From: Nocardia cerradoensis NBRC 101014
Lineage (GTDB): Bacteria; Actinomycetota; Actinomycetes; Mycobacteriales; Mycobacteriaceae
Length of the DNA stretch: 64,000 nucleotides
Direction: 5' to 3'
NCBI RefSeq assembly: GCF_000308535.1
Contig: NZ_BAFW01000245.1
Span: 1 to 64,000, forward strand
Shown: piece by piece, positions 8,241 through 19,815 of the stretch
Numbering within the stretch: the first letter of the stretch is position 1
Layout: every line of letters starts with the position of its first letter
The notes under the pieces: generated by a model
The model's input: only the letters and a program-made list of their open reading frames with translations
The model's database searches: none
Told to the model about the DNA's origin: nothing
Program-made: the position numbers and the translations under genes

Positions 8241-9219
8241 CCGTCCCGATATCCCGATCGGGCGCCGGGTGGTGGTGCGGTACCGCCTGCCCGAGGGTTA
8301 TCCACAGCAGTTCACGGATGTGATCGGCGAGCTCGTCGCACCGGATCCGGTGCAGATCCGCACCGCCGACGGCACCGTCGTGACCATCACCACCGATCGG
8401 GTGGTGGCGGTGAAAGCACTGGGCCCGCGCCCGATTCGGATCGGTGAGATCCGCGCGCTGGAAGCGGCGGCCATCGACGGCTGGCCCGGACTCGAACGGG
8501 CCTGGTTCGACGGCTGGCTGTGCAGCATCGGCAACGGGTACACCCATCGCGCGAATTCCGCTGTGCCGCTGGGCGAATCGGGTCGCAACGCCGCCCTCGA
8601 CATGCGCACACTGCACCGCATCGGCGAGTGGTACACCGAACACGGCCTGCCGCTGCAACTTCGGCTCCCCGATCGTCTGGCGCCGGTGCCGCTGGGCTGG
8701 CGCACCTGGGGCGAGACGATGGTGCTCGGCATCGATATCTCCACGTTCGTCCTGCCGCAGGGTCCGTCGATGGTCCGCATCGACGAGGGCCCGCATCCGG
8801 CGTGGCTGGAATTGCACCGCCACCGCGGCGAGGACACCGTCGACGTCGCCGCCCCGCTGCCGGACACCGACGTGCTCACCGCGGTCCGCGACGGTGAACT
8901 CGGTTTCGCCGCGCTGGGCCTGCCGACCCCGCTGGCGATCGGCCGCGGCGCCCTCACCACCGCCCCCGACGGCCGCCGCTGGATCGGGCTGAGCTGTCTC
9001 GCGGTCGCCGCACCACACCGCCGGCACGGCCTGGGCACCCTCGTCTGCGCCGAGCTGATCAACTGGGGTTACAAACGGGGCGCCACCCACGCCTACGTCC
9101 AGGTGGAGGCGAACAACGCCGCGGCTCTCGCGATGTACCGGGAGATGGGCTTCGTGGACCACCACAACTACCGCTACGCCGCACCGGACCCCGACGCGGG
9201 CCGCCACCGGCGGGAGTGA
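8230..9219 (+). CDS. GNAT-family N-acetyltransferase
   Basis: This 329-residue protein has two parts. Residues 1-60 form a small beta-rich module ([21 protein letters not shown]). The C-terminal GNAT domain holds the acetyl-CoA loop [14 protein letters not shown] and the strand-helix [20 protein letters not shown]. It overlaps def by 11 bases and precedes xthA by 22, the same order as Rv0429c-Rv0428c-Rv0427c in M. tuberculosis. The acceptor substrate is unknown; linkage with def suggests, but does not show, a role at protein N-termini. Confidence 0.85.
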   Translation: MTTDRPDIPIGRRVVVRYRLPEGYPQQFTDVIGELVAPDPVQIRTADGTVVTITTDRVVAVKALGPRPIRIGEIRALEAAAIDGWPGLERAWFDGWLCSIGNGYTHRANSAVPLGESGRNAALDMRTLHRIGEWYTEHGLPLQLRLPDRLAPVPLGWRTWGETMVLGIDISTFVLPQGPSMVRIDEGPHPAWLELHRHRGEDTVDVAAPLPDTDVLTAVRDGELGFAALGLPTPLAIGRGALTTAPDGRRWIGLSCLAVAAPHRRHGLGTLVCAELINWGYKRGATHAYVQVEANNAAALAMYREMGFVDHHNYRYAAPDPDAGRHRRE

Positions 9220-9241
9220 ACCGGCCGACTAATCTCGCTGC

Positions 9242-10093
9242 ATGCGGTTGGCCACCTGGAATGTGAATTCGATTCGATCTCGCGTGGACCGGGTGGTGTC
9301 GTGGCTGGACCGCGCCGATATCGATGTACTGGCCATCCAGGAAACCAAATGCCGCGACGACCAGTTCCCGGCCGAGCGGTTCGAGGAAGCCGGCTACGAG
9401 ATCGTGCACACCGGATTCAGTCAGTGGAACGGGGTGGCGATCGCCTCCCGGGTGGGCATCGACGACGTCGAGGTCACCTTCCCGGGCCAGCCCGGATTCG
9501 ACAAGGACGCCGAGGCCTCGCTGCTGAGCGCGCCGGTGGTGGAGGCCCGGGCGATCGGCGCCACCTGCGGCGGCGTCCGGGTATGGAGCCTGTACGTACC
9601 CAACGGCCGCACGCTGACGGACCCGCACTACGCCTACAAGCTGGAATGGCTTGCGGCCCTGCGTGATTCCGGGCACGCGTGGCTGCGGGCCGATCCGTCG
9701 GCGCAGATCGCGCTGTGCGGCGACTGGAATATCGCCCCGACCGACGACGACGTGTGGTCGCCGGAATTCTTCGCGCACAAGACGCACACCTCGGCACCGG
9801 AGCGCGCCGCGTTCGAGGCCGTCGTGGCGGCGGGATTCACCGATGTGATGCGCCCGTTCGCGCCCGGCCCGGGTGTCTACACCTACTGGGACTACACGCA
9901 GCTGCGCTTTCCGCGCAAGGAGGGGATGCGCATCGATTTCGTCCTCGCCTCTCCCGCCCTGAGCGCCCGCGCCGTCGATGCCGGGGTCGACCGTGAGGAA
10001 CGAAAAGGGAAGGGCGCCAGCGATCACGCGCCCGTGGTGGTCGAATTCTCGGAGCAGCAGCCAGGGCCGGAGGTCAGCTCTGCCGGGTCTTGA
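9242..10093 (+). CDS. xthA: Exodeoxyribonuclease III / AP endonuclease
   Basis: This 283-residue exonuclease III-family enzyme repairs abasic sites and 3' blocked ends. Conserved motifs in order are TWNVNSIRSR, IQETKCRDDQFP (metal-binding Glu), SLYVPNGR, CGDWNIAPTDDDVW, YTYWDYTQLRFPRKEGMRIDFVL and GASDHAPVVVEF (catalytic Asp-His pair). The start is ATG at 9242. The last 20 bases overlap the 3' end of the convergent membrane-protein gene. It belongs to the def-GNAT-xthA run. Confidence 0.94.
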   Translation: MRLATWNVNSIRSRVDRVVSWLDRADIDVLAIQETKCRDDQFPAERFEEAGYEIVHTGFSQWNGVAIASRVGIDDVEVTFPGQPGFDKDAEASLLSAPVVEARAIGATCGGVRVWSLYVPNGRTLTDPHYAYKLEWLAALRDSGHAWLRADPSAQIALCGDWNIAPTDDDVWSPEFFAHKTHTSAPERAAFEAVVAAGFTDVMRPFAPGPGVYTYWDYTQLRFPRKEGMRIDFVLASPALSARAVDAGVDREERKGKGASDHAPVVVEFSEQQPGPEVSSAGS

Positions 10094-10712
10094 TGGCGTC
10101 GTGGGAGATGTAGACGTCGTAGCTGCCGGGCATCGCGATCACCGCGTTGCCGTACGCCGAGCGGATGAACGGTTCGGTGTACCAGCTGTGATCGCGCATA
10201 TCGGTGAAGAAGTCACCGTCGCCGCCGTTGAGCATGGTCTGGTGCTGGCTCACCGCGGTGCCGTCGAGTCGTTGCCCGTAGAGCCGGGTCACCTTGTAGC
10301 CGGAATGGAAGCCGAGCGCGTTGACCCACGGCTCCAATTCCACGATATCGGCCTGTAGCACCCACAGATCGCCCTCGATCCGATAGGTCTGGTGAGTCTC
10401 GTCGTGGTGGCCGTCGCCGTAGAGGGTGAGCTCCACATCGAGGGTATGGTCGCTGCCCGCAACGCTTTTCACGACGACGTGGGCGGCTTTCACCTCACCG
10501 GTCAGCCCGAGGTAGGTCTGCAGTAGCGTCACCGCCCACAGCAGGACGACCGCCACCAGCAGCACCACCAGACCGCTCGCGCCGCGCCCGATATGCCTGC
10601 GCCAGCCCGCTTTCCGGGCGCGGAGGACGGCCGTGACCAGCATCGCGATCGCGACGACGAAGAGCACCGCCAGCAATGCCTGGATCCAGCCGAAGGCTAT
10701 CGGGAACACCAT
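10074..10712 (-). CDS. Membrane protein of unknown function with extracytoplasmic domain
   Basis: This 212-residue protein has two N-terminal transmembrane helices (about residues 8-30 and 46-68). A basic loop (RARKAGWRRHIGRG) lies between them, followed by a soluble domain of about 140 residues rich in Tyr, His and Asp, starting after YLGLTGEVKAAHV. I do not recognise the domain. ATG at 10712 was chosen because it directly precedes the first helix; upstream frame is antisense noise. It overlaps xthA tail to tail by 20 bases. It follows the fadE5-type gene on the same strand, with a hairpin between them. Confidence 0.65.
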   Translation of the reverse strand: MVFPIAFGWIQALLAVLFVVAIAMLVTAVLRARKAGWRRHIGRGASGLVVLLVAVVLLWAVTLLQTYLGLTGEVKAAHVVVKSVAGSDHTLDVELTLYGDGHHDETHQTYRIEGDLWVLQADIVELEPWVNALGFHSGYKVTRLYGQRLDGTAVSQHQTMLNGGDGDFFTDMRDHSWYTEPFIRSAYGNAVIAMPGSYDVYISHDAIKTRQS

Positions 10713-10771
10713 GCCGACAGTTGTACCCGCATTCGGGTACCACACGCGGGCGAGTCGGACACGAATACGCC

Positions 10772-10801
10772 ACGGCCGACCGGGATTTCCCGGCCGGCCG
10801 T
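10772..10801 (-). terminator. Hairpin after fadE5-type gene
   Basis: A 14-bp stem with one mismatch and a 2-base loop (arms ACGGCCGACCGGGA and TCCCGGCCGGCCGT) starts 24 bases after the fadE5 stop. No U-run follows, as is common in actinobacteria. It would end fadE5 transcription before the membrane-protein gene. Confidence 0.5.
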
Positions 10802-10824
10802 AGGCGCGATGAGAGCTCTGCGGT

Positions 10825-12651
10825 CTAGAAGGCGCCCTCTTCCAACTGCATGATGTCGGCGTCGAGGTTCTCCACCACGGCCCGCACGCCACTGAGCAGC
10901 GGCAGCTGGTTCTTGGCGAACCACGATGCGACACCGACCTTTCCGGTGTAGAACAGCCGATCCTTCTCCGACGGCTGCCCGGCCAGCGCGGCCTGCGCGA
11001 CCTGGGCCTGCGCGAGCAGCCGCCAGCCGATGACGAGATCGCCCACGGCATGCAGGAAACGCACCGAACCGAGGCCGACCTTGTAGATCTCCTCCGGCGT
11101 CTGCGCGGCGGCCACCAGATAACCGGTGAGCGCGGTCGCCATCGCCTGCACATCCGCGAGCGCGGCGCCCAGCAGGGTCTTCTCCGCCTTGAGGGTGTCG
11201 GGCTCGCTCTCCACGAACTGCTGCACCAGTCCGGCGACATGCGCCAGCGCCACGCCCTTGTCGCGAACGATCTTGCGGAAGAAGAAGTCCTGCGCCTGGA
11301 TCGCGGTCGTACCCTCGTACAGCGAGTCGATCTTCACGTCGCGGATGTACTGCTCGATCGGGTAGTCCTGCAGATATCCCGATCCGCCGAAGGTCTGCAG
11401 CGTCTCGGTGAGGGTTTCGTACGCCCGTTCCGAGCCGACACCCTTGACGATCGGCAGCAGCAGGTCGTTGACCCGCGCGGCGGTGTCGGGGTCAGCGCCG
11501 AAATTCGCCTGTGCCACATCGTCGTTCTGGTACGCAGCGGTGTACAGGTACAGCGCCCGCAGGCCCTCCGCATACGACTTCTGCAGTGCCAGGCTGCGCC
11601 GGACGTCCGGGTGATGGGTGATGGTGACGCGCGGGGCGGTCTTGTCGGCCATCTGGGTCAGGTCGGCGCCCTGGACGCGAGACTTCGCGTACTCCAGCGC
11701 GTTCAGGTATCCGGTGGACAACGTGCCCGCCGACAGCACGCCGACCATCATGCGCGCGTTCTCGATGACCTTGAACATCTGCGCGATGCCGTTGTGCACA
11801 TCGCCGACCAGATAACCGACCGCGGGCTTGTCGCCGCCGTAGGTCAGCTCGCAGGTGGGCGAGGACTTGATGCCCATCTTGTGTTCGAGATTGGTCACCA
11901 GCACGCCGTTGCGTTCGCCCAATTCCATTGTCTGCGAGTCGAACAGGTACTTCGGCACCACGAACAGCGACAGGCCCTTGGTACCCGGACCGGCGCCCTC
12001 GGGCCGCGCGAGGGTGAGGTGGAGGATGTTGTCGGCGGTATCGCCGACGTCACCGCCGGAGATGAAACGCTTCACGCCTTCGATGTGCCAGGTACCGTCG
12101 GGCTGCTGCACGGCCTTGGTGCGACCCATGCCGACATCGGATCCGGCATCGGGTTCGGTGAGCACCATCGTTCCGCCCCAGCGGTTTTCCCAGGCGTGCT
12201 CGGCCCACCGGCGCTGTTCCTCGGTGCCCTCGCGATAGAGCACCTGGTGCATGAGCGGGCCCATATTGAAGAAGCTGGCCGAATTGTTCGCCGCGACGAG
12301 CATTTCCTGCGTCGCCCAGATCAGCGGCGACGGGGCGTCGACGCCGCCCATCCCCTCGGGCATGCCCAGCCCGGACCAGCCGGCCTCGTTGACCGCCGCG
12401 ACCGTCTTGCGCAGCGGGTCGGGCACCACGACCTCGTGCTCGGCGGCATCGAACGAGATCGGATTGCGATCGGCGTCGACGAACGATTCGGCTACCGGCC
12501 CCTCGGCCAACCGCTGCACCTCGGTGAGCATTCCGCGTGCGGTTTCGGTATCCAGATCGCCGTACGCGCCGGCCTCCAGCAGCGCACCGATCCCCAACAC
12601 CTCGAACAAGTTGAACTCGATATCCCGAATGTTCGCCTTGTAGTGCGACAC
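10825..12651 (-). CDS. fadE5: Acyl-CoA dehydrogenase, FadE5-type
   Basis: This 608-residue FAD enzyme introduces a 2,3 double bond in acyl-CoA during beta-oxidation. It is the long form with a C-terminal extension after about residue 470. The N-terminus ([19 protein letters not shown]) and length match mycobacterial FadE5 (Rv0244c) as recalled. Family blocks include [18 protein letters not shown] (flavin/substrate site), [12 protein letters not shown], and the C-terminal [29 protein letters not shown] segment holding the expected catalytic Glu region. The start is GTG at 12651 with GAGGAGG upstream. It is monocistronic or nearly so and divergent from a TetR gene. Confidence 0.87.
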   Translation of the reverse strand: MSHYKANIRDIEFNLFEVLGIGALLEAGAYGDLDTETARGMLTEVQRLAEGPVAESFVDADRNPISFDAAEHEVVVPDPLRKTVAAVNEAGWSGLGMPEGMGGVDAPSPLIWATQEMLVAANNSASFFNMGPLMHQVLYREGTEEQRRWAEHAWENRWGGTMVLTEPDAGSDVGMGRTKAVQQPDGTWHIEGVKRFISGGDVGDTADNILHLTLARPEGAGPGTKGLSLFVVPKYLFDSQTMELGERNGVLVTNLEHKMGIKSSPTCELTYGGDKPAVGYLVGDVHNGIAQMFKVIENARMMVGVLSAGTLSTGYLNALEYAKSRVQGADLTQMADKTAPRVTITHHPDVRRSLALQKSYAEGLRALYLYTAAYQNDDVAQANFGADPDTAARVNDLLLPIVKGVGSERAYETLTETLQTFGGSGYLQDYPIEQYIRDVKIDSLYEGTTAIQAQDFFFRKIVRDKGVALAHVAGLVQQFVESEPDTLKAEKTLLGAALADVQAMATALTGYLVAAAQTPEEIYKVGLGSVRFLHAVGDLVIGWRLLAQAQVAQAALAGQPSEKDRLFYTGKVGVASWFAKNQLPLLSGVRAVVENLDADIMQLEEGAF

Positions 12652-12713
12652 GCTCAGGGCCTCCTCGCCGTCGTGGGATGTTCTCCGTCGGAGGTTGCCG
12701 TACCCGGGTTCAC

Positions 12714-12727
12714 TTACGCAACCGTAA
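12714..12727. promoter_or_regulatory. Small palindrome upstream of fadE5-type gene
   Basis: TTACG-CAAC-CGTAA is a perfect 5-bp-arm inverted repeat 63 bases upstream of the fadE5 start, in the 289-bp space before the divergent TetR gene. Its size and place suit a regulator site. Short arms mean it could be chance. Confidence 0.35.
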
Positions 12728-12940
12728 CCGGCCGAGACTAGAGAATTCGGGGTAACTTATGCGGGCGGACCAGTCCATCCGCGATTCACTTTCCCCAATC
12801 GTGCGCCGCCTCGCGGTGGTTTGCTCGGAATATGCTCGCATTCGATATCCGCGAGCGGCCGCGTCCCGTCCGTACACCTGCTCCGCGGTGGCACCATGCG
12901 ACCGCCATAATCGGCCTCTACCACTGCTATCTTGTTCGCC

Positions 12941-13567
12941 ATGGCTTCGGAATCCGCGGTGCGACCGCGTCAACGGGCCCAGCATCTCGGCCCCGAACGC
13001 CGACGCCCGCAGGTTCTGGACGCGGCGCTGCGCATCGCGGCGGACGAGGGCATCGCGGCCGTCACCATCGCCGCCGTCGCCGAACGCCTGACCGTGACCC
13101 GGCCGGTGGTCTACGCCTGCTTCGCCGACCGCGTCGAACTCATCAACGCCCTGATCCAGCGCGAGGAGGGCCTGCTGCTGGCCGGCATCATGGACGCCCT
13201 GCCACCGCGCCGGGTCGAGGCCGACGAAGAGGTCTTCATCGAGGGCTTCCGCGCCCTGCTGGAGACCGTCTCCAAACGTCCCGACACCTGGAAACTGCTG
13301 CACGGCAATCCCGATCCGGCGGTGGCGAGTTCGTTCGGACGCGGGCGCAGCGTCGCGGTCGAGCGCTGCACCCGCCGGCTGCGGCCCACCCTGGAGGCCT
13401 GGGGCACGGTCGACGCGGAACGCAAACTGCCCGCACTGGTCGAGTTGTGGGTCTCCGCCGGTGAGGGCGCGGTGCGCACACTGCTGACCGAGGGCGACAA
13501 GTGGACCCCGCAGGATCTGGGCGCATTCGTCGGCGCCGCGGTCTACCGGGCGCTGCGCTCGGCCTGA
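12941..13567 (+). CDS. TetR-family transcriptional regulator
   Basis: This 208-residue regulator has its helix-turn-helix at about residues 20-65 (VLDAALRIAADEGIAAVTIAAVA, then VTRPVVYACFADRVELINAL). The C-terminal domain is helical, with FVGAAVYRALRSA at the end. ATG at 12941 was chosen over 12932 because the first residues fit the basic, unstructured tail usual in the family. It is divergent from the fadE5-type gene and 125 bases upstream of hmgA on the same strand, so either could be its target. Confidence 0.85.
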   Translation: MASESAVRPRQRAQHLGPERRRPQVLDAALRIAADEGIAAVTIAAVAERLTVTRPVVYACFADRVELINALIQREEGLLLAGIMDALPPRRVEADEEVFIEGFRALLETVSKRPDTWKLLHGNPDPAVASSFGRGRSVAVERCTRRLRPTLEAWGTVDAERKLPALVELWVSAGEGAVRTLLTEGDKWTPQDLGAFVGAAVYRALRSA

Positions 13568-13644
13568 GCGCTGTCGCGAAACCGCCCCTCGACTGGTATT
13601 TCTGCCGATCAAAGTTCGCACTCTCCGGCAATCGCGCTAGCTAA

Positions 13645-13664
13645 AATGGAAATCGGCGTCCATT
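13645..13664. promoter_or_regulatory. Candidate operator upstream of homogentisate dioxygenase gene
   Basis: AATGGA-N8-TCCATT is a perfect inverted repeat 28 bases upstream of the hmgA ATG, overlapping a TAAAAT -10-like hexamer at 13642-13647. A repressor bound here would block the promoter. Which regulator binds is not shown; the TetR just upstream is a candidate. Confidence 0.45.
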
Positions 13665-13691
13665 CGACCAGCGACCCGGCGGGAGAGCGGT

Positions 13692-14900
13692 ATGGCGTTC
13701 TATCGGCAACTGGGTTCCCTACCGCCGAAGCGGCACACCCAGCATCGTGACGACCGGGGGCGGCTGCTCTACGAGGAGCTGATGGGCGAGGAAGGCTTCA
13801 CCGGCGACTCGTCGCTGCTGTACCACCGCGGCCTGCCGCCGGCGATCGTCGATTCCTCCGCGTGGCGGCCGCCGAATTCGCGGACCGTGCCGAACCATCC
13901 GCTGCGGCACCGGCACCTGCGGCTGCACGACCTGTTCCCCGAGTCCGTGCTCGCGCGGACCGACGTCGTGACCGGCCGCCGCCTGATCCTCGGCAACGAC
14001 GACGTGCGCATCTCCTATGTGGCGGCGATGCGCGAATCCCCGTTGTACCGCAACGCGATCGGTGACGAACTCGTCTACGTCGAAGCCGGTTCGGGTGTGG
14101 TGGACACCGTTTTCGGGCGGCTGCCGGTGCGCGCCGGCGATCATGTCCTGCTGCCGCGGGCGACCACGCATCGCTGGCGGCCGGACGGACCGGAACCGCT
14201 GCGCGGCTATATCGTCGAGGCGACCGGGCATATCACCGCACCGAAACGCTATCTGTCCGCATTCGGCCAGTTCCTGGAGAATTCGCCGTACTGCGAGCGG
14301 GATCTGCACGGTCCGGCCGAACCGCTGCAGGAATCCGGGACCGAGGTCGAGGTTCTGGTGAAACATCGGCCCGGCGCCGAAATACTCGGCACCCGAATGG
14401 TTTACGCCGATCATCCGTTCGACGTGGTGGGCTGGGACGGCTGCCTGTACCCGTATCGGTTCAATATCGCCGATTTCGAGCCGATCACCGGCCGCATTCA
14501 TCAGCCGCCCCCGGTGCATCAGGCCTTCGCGGGTACGAACTTCGTGATCTGCGACTTCGTACCGCGCAAGGTCGACTATCACCCGCTGTCGATTCCGGTG
14601 CCCTACTACCACTCCAACGTCGACTCCGACGAGATCCTGTTCTACTGCGGCGGAAACTACGAAGCCCGCCGCGGTTCCGGTATCGGACCGGGTTCGGTCT
14701 CGGTGCATCCGGGCGGATACGCACACGGCCCGCAGCCGGGCGCCTACGAACGCAGCATCGGCGTGGAATTCTTCGACGAATTGGCGGTGATGGTCGACAC
14801 CTTCCGCCCGCTGGGCCTCGGTGAGGGCGCGCTGGCCTGCGAGGATCCGGACTATGCGTGGACCTGGTCGGGGCACGGGCCGAGTTCGGGGCGGGCGTGA
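13692..14900 (+). CDS. hmgA: Homogentisate 1,2-dioxygenase
   Basis: HmgA cleaves the ring of homogentisate, the shared intermediate of tyrosine and phenylalanine breakdown, with a non-haem iron. The 402-residue protein is slightly shorter than the roughly 430-445 of many homologues. Its C-terminal iron/substrate region is clear: PYYHSNVDSDEILFYCGG, then SVHPGGYAHGPQPG. ATG at 13692 follows GGGAGAG at the usual distance. The stop TGA shares bases with the GTG start of fahA, so the two are translationally coupled. Confidence 0.93.
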   Translation: MAFYRQLGSLPPKRHTQHRDDRGRLLYEELMGEEGFTGDSSLLYHRGLPPAIVDSSAWRPPNSRTVPNHPLRHRHLRLHDLFPESVLARTDVVTGRRLILGNDDVRISYVAAMRESPLYRNAIGDELVYVEAGSGVVDTVFGRLPVRAGDHVLLPRATTHRWRPDGPEPLRGYIVEATGHITAPKRYLSAFGQFLENSPYCERDLHGPAEPLQESGTEVEVLVKHRPGAEILGTRMVYADHPFDVVGWDGCLYPYRFNIADFEPITGRIHQPPPVHQAFAGTNFVICDFVPRKVDYHPLSIPVPYYHSNVDSDEILFYCGGNYEARRGSGIGPGSVSVHPGGYAHGPQPGAYERSIGVEFFDELAVMVDTFRPLGLGEGALACEDPDYAWTWSGHGPSSGRA

Positions 14901-16078
14901 CCGCGACGGTGCGGCTGAACATCGCCGACGACGACCCGTTCGGGCCGGACAACCTGCCCTACGGGGTGTTCGCACCGCCCGGCGGTCCGTTCCGCGCCGG
15001 CATCCGGTTCGGCGCGCAGGTACTGGATATCGCTGCGCTGCTGGATGATTCGATCTTCGCGCGACCGACGCTGAACGGCTTCCTCGCGCAGGGCCCGGCC
15101 CGCTGGCACACCGTGCGCGAACGATTACGGGACGCCGTGCGCGCTCCGCTGCCCGCGGCCGCGATCCATCCACTGGAGTCGGTGCGGCTGAAGCTGCCGA
15201 TATCCATCGGCGACTACGTGGACTTCTACGCCAGTATCGACCACGCCACCCGGCTGGGCGGCTTCCTGCGGCCGAACGGCGAACCGCTGCTCCCGAATTG
15301 GCGTCATCTGCCGGTCGGCTATCACGGGCGGGCGGGCAGCGTGGTGGTCTCGGGTACGCCGGTGCGACGCCCGTGCGGGCAGCGCCGGACCGCCTCGGGC
15401 GCACCGGAATTCGCGCCCTCCACGCGGCTGGACATCGAGGCGGAACTCGGCTTCGTCGTCGGCGTCGGTTCCGAGATCGGCACCTCGATCGCGGTGGACG
15501 ACTTCGCCGGCCACGTCTTCGGCGTGGCGCTGGTCGACGACTGGTCGGCCCGCGACATCCAGGCGTGGGAGGGACAGCCGCTCGGCCCGTTTCTCGGCAA
15601 ATCGTTCGCCACCTCGCTGGCGGCGTGGATCACTCCGCTCGCCGCGCTGGAATCCGCCCGGATCGCGGTGCCGGAACAAAGACCCGAACCGCTTTCCTAT
15701 CTCCGGGGACACCAGGATTGGGGATTCGACATCGACGTGCGGGTGCACTGGAACGGCGTCCCGGTCAGCGCGCCACCCTATCGCGCGATGTACTGGTCGG
15801 CGGCGCAGATGCTGGCCCATCTGACCGTCAACGGCGCCGGCACCCGGCCCGGAGATCTGTTCGCCTCCGGCACGATCTCGGGACCCCGGCAGGACCAGAG
15901 CGGATCGTTCATCGAACTCTCCGGCAACGGCGCCCACCCGGTCGACGTCGGCGGCTGCGAGCGAACCTTCCTCGCCGACGGGGATACGGTCCTGCTCACC
16001 GCGACGGCCCCTGGCCCCGGCGGCGCCCGCATCGCTCTCGGAGAAGTCGGCGGCCGTATTCTTCCCGCGAACCGGTGA
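14897..16078 (+). CDS. fahA: Fumarylacetoacetase
   Basis: The enzyme hydrolyses fumarylacetoacetate to fumarate and acetoacetate, the last step of homogentisate catabolism. Family blocks in this 393-residue protein are DYVDFYASIDHATRLGGFLR, RLDIEAELGFVVG, VALVDDWSARDIQAWE, GKSFATSLAAW and GTISGP; the Asp and Glu residues are the metal ligands of the family. The start is taken as GTG at 14897 inside GTGA at the hmgA stop; the longer frame from 14858 overlaps hmgA by 43 bases and adds non-family residues. No maleylacetoacetate isomerase gene is adjacent. Confidence 0.92.
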   Translation: MTATVRLNIADDDPFGPDNLPYGVFAPPGGPFRAGIRFGAQVLDIAALLDDSIFARPTLNGFLAQGPARWHTVRERLRDAVRAPLPAAAIHPLESVRLKLPISIGDYVDFYASIDHATRLGGFLRPNGEPLLPNWRHLPVGYHGRAGSVVVSGTPVRRPCGQRRTASGAPEFAPSTRLDIEAELGFVVGVGSEIGTSIAVDDFAGHVFGVALVDDWSARDIQAWEGQPLGPFLGKSFATSLAAWITPLAALESARIAVPEQRPEPLSYLRGHQDWGFDIDVRVHWNGVPVSAPPYRAMYWSAAQMLAHLTVNGAGTRPGDLFASGTISGPRQDQSGSFIELSGNGAHPVDVGGCERTFLADGDTVLLTATAPGPGGARIALGEVGGRILPANR

Positions 16079-16163
16079 TCGTAGAATGTGATCTACAACA
16101 CAATGCGTGCGATCTCATCCAGCCAGGCCAAGCCAACGGCAGCGCGGCCCACCAGGAGCAGTT

Positions 16164-17957
16164 ATGCACGAATTCAGCCTGCCGGCTCTCTACGACGTTC
16201 CGGCCGAGGCCTCTCTCGGAGACCTCGTGTACCGCAATGCCGAACTCCATCCCGACCTCGGGGTGATCGGCCTGAAACGCGACGGCCGGTGGCACGACAT
16301 GACCGCCGCGCAATTCCTCGCCGAGGTGCGAGCGACCGCCCGAGGACTGATCGCCGAAGGTGTCGGCCCCGGCGATCGGGTAGCGATCATGTCCAGTACC
16401 CGCTACGAGTGGACACTGTTCGATTTCGCGGTCTGGTGCGCGGGCGCGGTCAGCGTTCCGATCTATCCGACATCCTCCGCGGAACAGGTGCAGTGGATCC
16501 TCTCCGATTCCGGCGCCGTCGCCATGGTCACCGAAACGAACGTGCATACGGCGGTCGTGAACAAGGTCCACGAACAGGTGCCCGATCTCGCCCACATCTG
16601 GGAGATCGAGGCGGGCGCGGTCGACGTTCTCACTCGGGCCGGAACCGAGATCGACGACGCCGAACCGGACCGGCGCCGGTCCGCTGTCGGCCCGGATTCA
16701 CTCGCCACCATCGTCTACACCTCCGGCACCACGGGCCGGCCGAAGGGCTGCGGGCTGACCCATGGCAATCTGCTCGCCGAACTGGGCAACACGACCGCTC
16801 GGCTGCCGCAGCTGTTCCGCACCGGCGAGTCGTCGATCCTGCTGTTCCTGCCGCTGGCTCACGTGCTCGGCCGGATCGCGGAGATCGCCGCCACGCTCGT
16901 TCCGATCAAGATCGGCTACGTGGCCGATGTCAAGGATGTCACCGCCGAACTGGGCACTTTCCGGCCGACGCTGATCCTCGGCGTGCCCAGAGTCTTCGAA
17001 AAGGTCTACAACGGTGCTCGCAGCCAGGCCCAATTGACCCACCGCGGCAGGATTTTCGAAGTCGCCGCCGCGACGGCGATCTCCTACAGCCGCGCGCTCG
17101 ACCGGGGCCACGTCCCGTGGCATCTGCGCGTGCGACACGCGCTGTTCGACCGCCTGCTCTACAGCAAGTTGCGTGCCGCCCTCGGCGGCCGGGCCACGCA
17201 CGCCCTGTCCGGCGGGGCTCCGCTCGGCGCACGGCTGGGGCACTTCTTCCGCGGGGTCGGCTTCACGGTGCTGGAGGGCTACGGCCTGACCGAAACCTCT
17301 GGAGCCATCACCTTCAACCCGGACGACCAGCCCAAGATCGGAACCGTCGGCCAGCCGGCGCCGGGCTGCGCGGTGCGCATCGACGACGACGGAGAGATCC
17401 TGCTCCGCGGACCCAGCGTGTTCACCGGCTACTGGCACAATCCCGCCGCGACCGAGGCCACCTTCCGCGACGGCTGGTTCGCCACCGGCGATGTCGGCTC
17501 GCTCGATGCGGAGGGCTACCTCACGATCACCGGCCGTAAGAAGGAGCTCATCGTGACCGCGGGGGGCAAGAACGTCGCGCCCGCGGTGCTCGAGGATCGC
17601 ATCCGATCCCACGCCATCATCGGCGAGGCCATGGTCGTGGGCGACGGCAAGCCGTTCGTCAGTTGTCTGGTGACCATCGACACCGAGCACCTCCCGACCT
17701 GGAAGCAGTTGCACGGCAAGCCCGCCGAGGCCACGCTCACCGATCTCTACTCCGACCCCGACCTGCTGAGCTCTGTCCAGGACGCGATCGACGAAGGAAA
17801 CCGGGCCGTCTCACAGGCCGAAGCCGTCCGCAAGTTCCGGCTCCTGCGGATCGAATTCAGCGAGGCCAACGGCTACATCACGCCGTCGCTGAAGCTCAAG
17901 CGCAATCTGGTCCTCCGCGATTTCGCCGACGAGATCGAAGAGCTGTACAAGTCCTAG
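16164..17957 (+). CDS. Long-chain fatty-acid-CoA ligase, FadD15-like
   Basis: This 597-residue adenylate-forming enzyme activates fatty acids to acyl-CoA. The AMP-binding P-loop is YTSGTTGRPKGC, the adenine motif GYGLTETSG, the hinge YWHNPAATEATFRDGWFATGDVG, and the C-terminal lysine motif GRKKELIVTAGGKNVAP. The length and many blocks match M. tuberculosis FadD15. AGGAG lies 6 bases before ATG at 16164. It follows fahA by 85 bases, so read-through from the homogentisate genes is possible, though a functional link is not evident. A hairpin follows the stop. Confidence 0.9.
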   Translation: MHEFSLPALYDVPAEASLGDLVYRNAELHPDLGVIGLKRDGRWHDMTAAQFLAEVRATARGLIAEGVGPGDRVAIMSSTRYEWTLFDFAVWCAGAVSVPIYPTSSAEQVQWILSDSGAVAMVTETNVHTAVVNKVHEQVPDLAHIWEIEAGAVDVLTRAGTEIDDAEPDRRRSAVGPDSLATIVYTSGTTGRPKGCGLTHGNLLAELGNTTARLPQLFRTGESSILLFLPLAHVLGRIAEIAATLVPIKIGYVADVKDVTAELGTFRPTLILGVPRVFEKVYNGARSQAQLTHRGRIFEVAAATAISYSRALDRGHVPWHLRVRHALFDRLLYSKLRAALGGRATHALSGGAPLGARLGHFFRGVGFTVLEGYGLTETSGAITFNPDDQPKIGTVGQPAPGCAVRIDDDGEILLRGPSVFTGYWHNPAATEATFRDGWFATGDVGSLDAEGYLTITGRKKELIVTAGGKNVAPAVLEDRIRSHAIIGEAMVVGDGKPFVSCLVTIDTEHLPTWKQLHGKPAEATLTDLYSDPDLLSSVQDAIDEGNRAVSQAEAVRKFRLLRIEFSEANGYITPSLKLKRNLVLRDFADEIEELYKS

Positions 17958-17963
17958 TACAAG

Positions 17964-18012
17964 ACCCGGCCGAGTGACGCGCCCCACGGTCGCGCGGTAC
18001 CCTCGGCCGGGT
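17964..18012 (+). terminator. Hairpin between fadD-like gene and thiC leader
   Basis: Arms ACCCGGCCGAG (17964-17974) and CTCGGCCGGGT (18002-18012) pair over 11 bp with a 27-base loop, starting 7 bases after the fadD-like stop. There is no U-run. It may end that transcript or be part of the thiC leader. Confidence 0.4.
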
Positions 18013-18024
18013 ACCACATCGTGC

Positions 18025-19770
<1,746 letters not shown>

Positions 19771-19815
19771 CAGCGAAAGCTGTTGTGCCGTAACGGCGCT
19801 GCCGTTGCGCTGCGC

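Noticed and set aside
11050-12741. Plus-strand frame of 563 codons opposite the fadE5-type gene
   Set aside because: Composition is Arg/His/Gln-rich with no domain, typical of the antisense of a high-GC gene, and fadE5 has clear motifs.
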